In this document: in pieces, positions 56,011 through 64,000 of the stretch | Numbering within the stretch: the first letter of the stretch is position 1 | Layout of the letters: every line of letters begins with the position of its first letter | Assembly (NCBI GenBank): GCA_932521035.1 | Contig: OW051496.1 | Location: 1,364,001-1,428,000, forward strand | Reading direction: 5' to 3' | Source of the DNA: Oscheius dolichura | Lineage: Eukaryota > Nematoda > Chromadorea > Rhabditida > Rhabditidae | Length of the DNA: 64,000 bases | The notes under the pieces: model-generated | Seen by the model: the letters and a program-made list of their open reading frames with translations, nothing else | The model's database searches: none | What the model was told of the DNA's origin: nothing | Translations under genes and position numbers: made by a program

Positions 56011-57057
56011 CGCCCCGAGGTTCAATGCAAAAAGGAGGACAGTATCCTCATTCTCAGCTGTTTTATGGATTATATTTCCTTGAAGAGAAACGTCTCACAT
56101 CAATGAAAAGTCTGGGCCCTTCGAGACTTTTGCCCACAAAAAGATTTATTTTCACGCTTTCTGCTTCAATATTACTGCAAAATAATCAAAATATCTCTAT
56201 GGGTCCCGGAGCGATTCCGTTGATCATGTAATTGGAAATGGGAATACGGTAGGGTATAATTTTTTGAGGCACCAGAGAGGGTGAGCGCAAGAATTGCAAT
56301 AAGATGGCAGCGAAAAGTACGGCTTTATATATTCACTGCAAAACATGAAAAAATATTCTGGAAATTGTGACCGAAATAATGATTTTCATTCGTTTTTTCT
56401 TTTAGTTTTACGTCATAATTAAATATTGCTATCGTTAGAGAAATTTTATTTATTGACCTCGTGCTGCAACCATTTTGACTACTGTAAAATGATGAAAAAT
56501 GACTCATGATCGGTCAGATAGAGAGAGAGAGAGAGAATGAGGTGACTTTGTATAGGATGATGACAGGGCGAGAAACCGGATTCCCGGGAGTTTATGTAAT
56601 AACAACGAGAGGGGGGATTGTTGTCGTGTGAGGGACGGCTGGCAGCAGACGCCTTGACCCACGTGACGCTGTCCACGTTCTCTAGTCTACTGGATGGCTG
56701 GGGGAGACGCCGCCGGAGACTGGGAAGACAACAAACAGAGCAAAACAGCTGCAGAGCTGTCAAATTTTGATTTAAACCGTGGATTTCATTCATTTTCTTC
56801 AGGTAACCCCGTTTAGAGCAAGAGAAAATCTGTGGTTTTACGAAATTTATACTTTTCCCCTCGTTTTGATTACCAAGATTGAAATTTTGCTACTTTTACC
56901 GCTTCTCGGAACACTTTCTGTAAAATTCGAGGTTTTTATCACTTCTGTGAAATAAAATTAACAAAATAATCAAAATTATGAAAGTTATCTCGCCAGCTAC
57001 CGGTAGAAAACGTCGAGAATTGAAGAATCTCTTTTTTTGTCAGGTTTTAAAATTCCT
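56011..57057. other. Intergenic, no gene recognised
   Basis: It contains a GAGAGAGAGAGAGAG run at 56520-56534 and AT-rich sequence. An open minus frame at 56479-56793 has no recognisable domain. Confidence 0.35.
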
Positions 57058-57317
57058 TTAAAGGAACCCTCAGGGATTTGCCGCCGAGTGCGCTCGTAAG
57101 CGTCGGCGCGCATTTGAATTTTGAACGGGCCTTCCGTTTTAATCTATTTCTTTCTTCTTATTTTTACACATTTTTCTAGTAATTTATTACCGTACTTACA
57201 ATTTAATTAGCCCTTGTAAATGAAAAAGCGAGCTATAACGGTAGACCCGTTCAAAATTCAAATGCGCGCCGACGCTTACGAGCGCACTCGACGGCAGGTC
57301 CCTGAGGGTTCCTTTAA
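57058..57317. repeat. TTAA-flanked MITE (AGGAACCCTCAGGG ends)
   Basis: Element 57062-57313 with TTAA at 57058-57061 and 57314-57317. The arms pair over about 70 bp, from AGGAACCCTCAGGGA through CGCTCGTAAGCGTCGGCG to CATTTGAATTTTGAACGGG. Confidence 0.85.
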
Positions 57318-60162
57318 AACTGCATTTTTATTCGATCGTCATTCCATGTTGAAAATTGGGAGAACTTATTCACCTCCAAACTATGATCTCTTGATTTTTT
57401 TTAATTTAAAAAAAGACTGGAAATATTTTATGCGCTATTTTAGCGGGAAGAAGATTTCATAAGAGGTTTTTATGGATTATTGAAGGCTGGGACGGCGGAA
57501 TACGAGTCAAGCACTTCAAATTATTGGAAGGAATAAATGTTCAGACTTGAAATAGGGAATTGGAACTTTATATAGAATAAAAGACCCTGACGCCAAAGCC
57601 AAAAACACCCAGGAGCGTTTCGGCGCGTCGGCGTTATGTAACATATCCTCTGTCAAAGTTTGTGAGACTGCAGATATTTTTTGTTGGAGCCTTTGAGATG
57701 TAACCTGGTTCATTAGCATCGTCTTGACCTGCTCTCCAACTAGGTTTTTGAATTTTTAAAAAAGAGATATAAAAAGACACCCGAAATTTTGCGTTTTGCC
57801 CATGCGTGGTCAAAGGGAATTTCCTGTGTGGAAACTGAAATTGGGTGGAAGGAAAGTAAATAGCTCGATATAATTGAAATTGAAGTGAAGATCGTAGTAA
57901 CGATATCAAAGAGAGTCGCGAAACATTTCAGAGGCCGAAAAAATCCGATCACCGACAGTAAACAGTAAAAAATGGTTGAATAATGCGATTGCCGATCCCT
58001 GGGACTGGAACGAGGGGAGGAAAGGACACCCGGTGGCGCCAACAACACCACTACTGCCAGATTGTTTTTCCCTATATTTCAAAGGTCATCCGCTATTGTC
58101 TCGACGACGTTTTGGTTCCCTTATTTGTGTATTTTGGGAATCATTGATAAGAGCGCAGTGGACTCACACTTTTGGGAGAAGTGCATGTTGTCGGCGTCGG
58201 TTCAGGATCCAGCGGATCCATATTTATCACAACGCCGTTGCATCTGGTATCGGGGAGCGTCGTCGTGGTGGTTAGAGACTGCTCGGAAGAGCCGAGACGA
58301 ATCTGAAAACCTCATTTTTAGGCGACTTTTTGGGCGTTGATGTGAAATTTTTGACTATAATGCTTCGCAACCCATTCAAAACTAGTTTATTCGAAGAAGA
58401 AGCAGCAAAAATGAATATAAACTAAAAATTCAAATTTATGTTATGCGCCGCCGCCGCACCCGTAACATCTCGGCAGGCGTACTGTAGGCACGAATTTTAC
58501 TGGGTGAGGCTCCCTTTAACCAACTGCAATACGTATTTTTTCCATAACAATAAGATTCCTATAATTCGGAGCATTTTGACCAATCGGTGGAGAAAAATGG
58601 AGAACTTCTCACACCGATGAAAGAAATTTCATGTTCATCTGTTTTATTTATTGTATAAAAATTTTGACTTTAAAACTTTTGTCCGTTTTCGCGGTCTCAT
58701 GCTTAGGAACCCTCCTAATTGACAAAAAAAATTGAATTACGAACCTTGAAATGGAAGCGCCGAGTCCAAACTATGCTCTATTTGCTATCATTTTGATTAT
58801 AAACTAAGCGCAACGTAGTGAAATTGATACTATTATATAAACAATGACTGGCCTTCATATTGAACTGTACTGAATGGCTTTTGATCAGAAAAACATGTTT
58901 TCGTGTCTATGAGTGGCGGTTTTTGTGGGGACAGGGAATAATCGATATCAAGTCAAAGTCAGACAGTGCAAATGTTTCAAAAATGGAACCTCAAAGTTTC
59001 CCAAATTGAGACGTTTTTTGAGCTCGCGAGGTGAGAGTAGTGTCATTCGACGACGCTTCTTGACGTATTGGCGGTAGGGGCGCCCCTTCACGAAAGAACT
59101 GGGCACTTCTAGTCGAGAAATCCATAAATAGCGGAAGATTTTCCTTCTATCGATGTTACAGACATTCGATGAAGTCAAAAAATGTCCTAACAAGGGAAGG
59201 ATACTTGCTCGGCATCACTTTTTCAAACCTATTTGATGCCATCTTGTAGAGAATTTTCTGGCGATCAAGACATATTCTTTCTTTTTTTGCTAAAATCGCG
59301 TTCTAGAGGAGGAAAATGCAAAATGAGTTTCAAGTTTTTTTTCTTGAAAAGTGATGCCGAGCAAGTGATTCTTCCCTTGTAAAAGGCCCTGGGACGTTAT
59401 AAAAATTCTCATATGCCGTGAATTTTGGGTTTTCGTATAGGTTTACTACGTTTTTAGGATGATTTTCCTTATTGTAAAGGAACCCCCAGGGACCTCGGGT
59501 GCAGACTGTAGATTTTCGCGGGCTTTGAGAAATGAATAGCTGAGTGTGTTTTCTAAAAAAGTTTAGGAGATCTCTTATAACTCGAACTTTATTTAAAAAA
59601 AAATAATGATAATAGCCTACGACGTCAATAAGCAGAATTCCATAATTTCAAGGGAGATATCTATATTTTATCAACAGTATATTTGAAATTCCCGCTTGGA
59701 AACCTGCTTTACTGTCTTTACAAAGCCATTCAATGTTCTAGGCACCCTTTAAAATACCACAAAAGTTCTTAATTTTAGTTTAATAAGTCGCAAATTACAG
59801 AGAAAGATATAGTAATTGAGAACTGATGTTATACGAAGGAAATACAACTTTCTTACAATAACTTCTTTAAGTTTAACGGGACTCTGACGGATATTTTAAA
59901 CTTGGCCTTATTTTACAGAGTTTTGGTTGCTGATCATCATGCACTAATTCATTTTTCGTAAAAATGTCAAAATAAGGAGAAAAATGCGTTCAAAGTGCTC
60001 ATCCTCTGATGTTTTTGAGAACTGCGGTCTAAAGATGAGAATAATAAGAATTTTCGACATAGAATATCAATTTCCTAAAACAATATCAAGTTCGCTAGAT
60101 ATGCTATACCTCGCCAAATCAAAAATAATACTTCTTTGGTATTTTAGATGACCCCCAAAACA
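57318..60162. repeat. Repeat-rich region without a supported gene
   Basis: It contains a GGGCG family copy at 57610-57800, a fold-back at 59170-59385 shared with 32745-32915, and a lone MITE end AAAGGAACCCCCAGGGACC at 59477. ORFs near 58000-58330 are open in several frames and GC-richer but show no domain. Confidence 0.45.
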
Positions 60163-60470
60163 TTAAAGGAACAGTCAGGTCGGGATCAAAACCCGCTATA
60201 GTACGTAACGGGGCACACCGGCGTGCTGCGTACTTTTTTGTTCGATCATTTTGCATTTCCTTCAATTTAGCCTTCTTTTCATACTTTTTTGATTGTAAAG
60301 TAGTCGGCTGCCTATCAGAAGAATAAACAGCAAAAAAATTGGAAGAAACCATGTGTAAATAGTGAAAAAATGATCAAAACGAAAGTAAAGTTTTGAAATT
60401 CAAATCCAATTTGGGCGGGAGCTGGGCACACGTGAGCAGAAATTTTCTCCCGGCCTGACTGTTCCTTTAA
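60163..60470. repeat. TTAA-flanked MITE (AGGAACAGTCAGG ends)
   Basis: Element 60167-60466, 300 bp, between TTAA at 60163-60166 and 60467-60470; termini AGGAACAGTCAGG and CCTGACTGTTCCT. The interior differs from the copies at 6087 and 57062. Confidence 0.85.
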
Positions 60471-62041
60471 AAGGTTCTACAAATGCAATAAATCGGGTTT
60501 CCAAGTTGGGATTTTGATTCCCACAGCTAAAATCTTGGTCCAAGGCATTCTGGGGTTTTTTTGGAGATGGACTTGATGGAGGGGTTTTATAAAGTCGCGC
60601 TCTAATAATTTCTCGGCTTTTAACGGATTTTTAGCCTCAAATTAAACTGTGCAAAAGGTAGAGTAGGTTTTGTTCAGAGAACGAAAAAGACAAAAGTGGG
60701 TAAAATCAGTTTCAGGGCTAGAAATACTTTCATAAAAACGGATAAGACTCAAGTTTTTCCTTTTGTTTTAGTTTGTTAGCGATTTACAACTTTTTCCTTT
60801 CCTTTATATCAGATACCTGCAATTAGAAAAAAAAGTAACTGGATAAAACTCCCACCTGCAGTCCAATGCCTTCCATTCCAAAATCCGAGGCGGGCCGAAG
60901 AGGAATATGGCTGTCACTCTGGTCTCTTCGGTGACCACCCATTGAGAGCGAAAAAAGCCGCTGGAAATCATTTTTATAAATTAAAAAACTCTTATTTTCT
61001 GCTTGTTTTAGAGAAAACATAAAAATATAAGGAAGAAAATGAATTTATTAGCATGCCGCATTGAAATACTATGATTAATGGTCTAAAATCGGGAAAAGGG
61101 AGTCTCAAAACTGTGGAAATTAGCGGAAAACCAGTTCTCGTCACTGGAGAGGATATTTTTTCCCTCAAGGAGCGAAAAAAGGAAGCAAGAAATTGGACAC
61201 TTGAAAAAAGCTTGGCTGTTTGCCAGGGAGGACATCGAATTTCGTGAGTGTGCGGCCAGGTACGTGGGCGCGCGTGAGCGCCAAAACGTCAACTAGACAA
61301 GTGTTACCGTAGATGGAAAAGAAGAGAAAAAATAGAAAGTATCCCATACCCCCGATTGCCTATTATAGTCTTCCATAGACTTCCAAAGAGCATCATTTAT
61401 AAAGACAACTTGAAGCAAGAAGCCAAATTATCGGAAAAAAGAACCAGCAACAAAGAAAACGTTGAAATTCTAAATTGTAACCTTTTTCTTTTCGATTTAT
61501 GAAACATTTCGGGAGCAAAAACAGTTTCTAACCCTTTTTCAAAAGATTTATCTCTCCACTCTAGCGAAAAGAATCACAAAACTGTCTTCCCTTTGAAAAA
61601 AAGGGATTTTTTTTAATATTCTAAAAAGACTATTTATTGAATTTGTATATAACATAACAATGGGTCAGTAGTCCTATAAAAAAAATCTGTAGTCCTATAA
61701 ACGTTGACTTGGTCGAGATTAGCCTCAGGAGGCGTTATGTAACGTTCTTCTATCAAAGTTTGTGGGGCTACAGATTATTTTGTCGACGCGTTTGAGCCCA
61801 GATCCGTTAGAATCGCCTTGACGTGCTCTCCAACTAGGTCTTTGAATTTTTGAAATGGACAGAGAAATGATCGAGATACGGACACAAACGCCCGACACTC
61901 CCGTCTACGCCCAATAACGGGCGCGTGCCGATGTGTGGTTGTCTGGATGGTTCGAGAAGATGAAGAAAAACTGCACGGAGAGAACAATTTTTCTGTTTGC
62001 GTCAAGATATCACAGGAAGAAGTTCAACTTTTATACTCAGA
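60471..62041. repeat. Intergenic with one GGGCG family copy
   Basis: The copy is at 61710-61935 (CCTTGACGTGCTCTCCAACT, CGAGATACGGACACAAACGC). The remainder is AT-rich, with no supported exon. Confidence 0.45.
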
Positions 62042-62359
62042 TCAAGGTATAAGATCAGCGAGGATGAAGGTTCCTGACGAGTTGCAGCACAACTCTGCTT
62101 TGTCGATTATCACCGAGTCGTTGTTCTGTTTGGCGGCATCCTCTCTGGCCTCGGCGGTAACACTCTTACAACTCTCCACGAAGCTCTGAAATAATAGATA
62201 TTGAAGATGATGAATATTGATGAAAAAATTAACAACGTTTCTCAAATAGGAAAAAGGGAACGAAATGTTACCGTGCTGTTTTCATATTCGTTCGTTTCGT
62301 CGCAGACGAAATGCATAATCTGCAATTGAACTCCGTCGTAGCTCATGTCGATCGTATTC
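62042..62359 (-). CDS. Hypothetical protein, two 3' exons
   Basis: Exon from 62359 (after a TTTTTTTTCAG acceptor) reads NTIDMSYDGVQLQIMHFVCDET to a donor at about 62271. Exon 2 from about 62187 continues SFVESCKSVTAEARED and ends AELCCNSSGTFILADLIP at TGA near 62041. Four cysteines suggest a secreted product, but the family is unknown. An upstream first exon was not identified. It could belong to the same transcript as the kinase-like exons to the right. Confidence 0.4.
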
Positions 62360-62632
62360 CTGAAAAAAAAGGCAACTCGTCCGGGCTGATCATCCCCGCC
62401 CGTAAATTCACACAAAGTAATTAATACTAGATATATCTATCGCAAAATCGTAATAAATTACTCTCTAGTTGTCTTGGTTCTTGGCATTGTTTCTCCCCTG
62501 GCTTCTAGTGCCGTTTACGCGGAGCTGCCACCCAAAAATTGACTTCCTCTGCAGCTTTTGTTAGTTTTCGGCGGCCCAATCCGATCGATCGTCTAGAACT
62601 CATCGAAACAAAGTTTCGGCTCCTTATAAACG

Positions 62633-63623
62633 CCGCATATTCGCTTTCTTCTCATTGCGCCCAGAGCCATGAAGATGAAGGCGACTCTCGTCTTCCTTTG
62701 TGCTCTTCCAGCTGAAAAAAAAACCCAGCGGAAAAATCGACGACCGGCTGCTTTCATGGTTCAAAAAATACTGCACTACTCGATAAAATTGTAGCCACAG
62801 ACCTTTTCCAGCCTTCCTCTGTCATCAAATTGACCTTCTTCGCGCCCAGCTGCTCCACCGTATTCTCCAGCGATCCTGCGGATATGCCGAAGTCTGCCAA
62901 TTTTGGTTGGGTGCCTGCAGCCACAAGGATACTGTAATAAAAAAATGATAGAAAGAATCTTCCTTACTTTGCAGGCTTTACATCACGGTGAATAATCCTG
63001 TTGTTATGGAGATACTCCAATCCCAGTCCCGTTTGGGTTATCCAGCGATACATTTGTGCTTTATCATAAATTTTTGAGCCGTCATGAATCACTAAAATTT
63101 GTTTTTATTGAAAATTGAATGGAGCCCAACCATCACGAAGGCTTCCTCCGATGTATTCCATAACGTAGCCCGTATATATTGTTTTATCAATTTCATTATA
63201 AAGAATTCCGTATAGACGGACAATATTGGGGTGTTTGTGCTGAAATGATCAATGAAAAGGAGACAGATTCACAATAGGATGACTACGAAGAATCAGACTT
63301 TATTCTAGTGAGCTTTTAGACAGGCCTGCCCTTTATATTCCATGATCAACGAAACGAAACCTGCCTTTAGAAGAATTTCCACCTCATTTCTGTATCGACC
63401 AGGCGGAGTTTTGTTTGTCCAATTGTATGATTGCGATTTGGCTAAAATATTGCTCTAATTTGTCTGGAAATCAAGAACTAACCCATATTTGCCGTGCTCC
63501 GCTTTGTAAACTCTCCCTCCTGTCCCATTGGCTAGTGCCGTCAAATTATTAAAATCCGTCAAAACGTAGTAGAAGGGTTATAATAATAAATCAATGTGCG
63601 ACGAAATTAGAGCCTACCTGTTG
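62633..63623 (-). pseudogene. Kinase-family gene with foreign C-terminus, decayed
   Basis: Pieces in order: MESSTG at 63623, a glycine-loop exon (TDFNNLTALANGTGGRVYK) whose expected 3' splice AG is absent, an alpha-C exon that changes frame between IAIIQLDK and RNEVEILL, then HKHPNIVRLYGILY, YTGYVMEYIGGS, HDGSKIYDKAQMYR, IIHRDVKPAN and ILVAAG...ADFGIS. After DFG the kinase sequence ends: the frame continues GSLENTVEQLGAKKVNLMTEEGW and, after an intron, a charged tail to a stop near 62633. MAPE, helices F-I and Kelch are missing. It is a broken family member with a replaced C-terminus. Confidence 0.5.
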
Positions 63624-64000
63624 ATGATTCCATGATGATTACTTCTTGATGTTAGGCGAAAAACTGCAGTGGAAAGGGGACATTAAAAGGTAAGAAAAGA
63701 CTCCACAACGGAGTCGGTTTGAATTTTAAGTATCCCCTATCTTTATTATTCCCATTATTCTTCTTCTTTTCTCACCACACTCCTCCCAAAACTTTCAATT
63801 TACATGATAATAAAGAGAAAACGAGTGGCGACACTGTGAGCCGTAGCTATCGCGCGCCGCGCGAAGCGAGGTCCTGGAAACTAAAAACGGAAAAAATAGC
63901 CAAAATATTTTTGAAGTGTTTTTCGCTGCAGGACCAGGGATGGGCGGATAAGGGAATTTTGGTCCAGACAAACGGATAACGGATAATCCCGGATAATGGA
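63624..64000. other. Right edge, no gene recognised
   Basis: AT-rich, with a GCGCGCCGCGCGAAGCG block at 63849-63865 resembling repeats at 25410-25425 and 35745-35762. A GGATAACGGATAATCCCGGATAA stretch closes the window. Confidence 0.4.

Noticed and set aside
58000..58340. Coding exon in the GC-richer stretch near 58 kb
   Set aside because: It is open in more than one frame, but no domain, no consistent splice sites and no paralogue support it.

Overview
The window is nuclear DNA of a eukaryote, most likely a rhabditid nematode. The evidence is direct: genes are cut by 32-50 nt introns ending in TTTCAG or TTTTAG, several start codons sit just behind a TTTTCAG (as at spliced-leader sites), two Str-type 7TM chemoreceptor genes lie in tandem, and there is a canonical tRNA-Gly(GCC). 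I cannot name the species. Exon boundaries below were worked out by hand from splice sites, reading-frame phase and comparison between paralogues inside the window.

The dominant theme is a family in which a Ser/Thr protein kinase is joined, in frame and across shared introns, to a Kelch beta-propeller. Copies lie at 4897-7513 (+, 571 codons, open), 18106-20416 (-, open except for one extra base in exon 1) and 29108-31719 (+, 575 codons, open). The 5' end of a fourth runs off the left edge (1-345, -). All have 11 exons where visible and begin M-G-x-x-L-S-S-V-K-Y or a close variant, a plausible N-myristoylation signal. Relatives include a Kelch-only gene (45311-47045), kinase 5' remnants (28545-28705, 35113-35524), a kinase fragment that lost HRD (33912-34685) and a decayed kinase (62633-63623). 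A type II TGF-beta-receptor-like kinase remnant is at 35779-36935.

Other genes are a SnoaL/NTF2-like gene (11571-13834) with a paralogue broken by a 32-bp minisatellite (14155-15508), the chemoreceptor pair (22023-24751, the second damaged), a probable NYN-domain/CCCH-finger protein (38944-40857), a five-exon sphingomyelin-synthase-like gene (47838-52257, -) with a possible 45-aa gene in its first intron, and an intronless Lys/Glu-rich protein (53456-54778).

The rest is dense with DNA transposon remains: a TTAA-flanked MITE family with AGGAAC(N)2TCAGG termini, a 1.4-kb hAT deletion derivative with an 8-bp duplication nested inside another repeat, a second hAT family with CAGGGCTGTGCGGGA ends, a fold-back family carrying a conserved core, and many tRNA-like sequences with a shared tail. 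From 54.8 to 62.0 kb I see almost only repeats.
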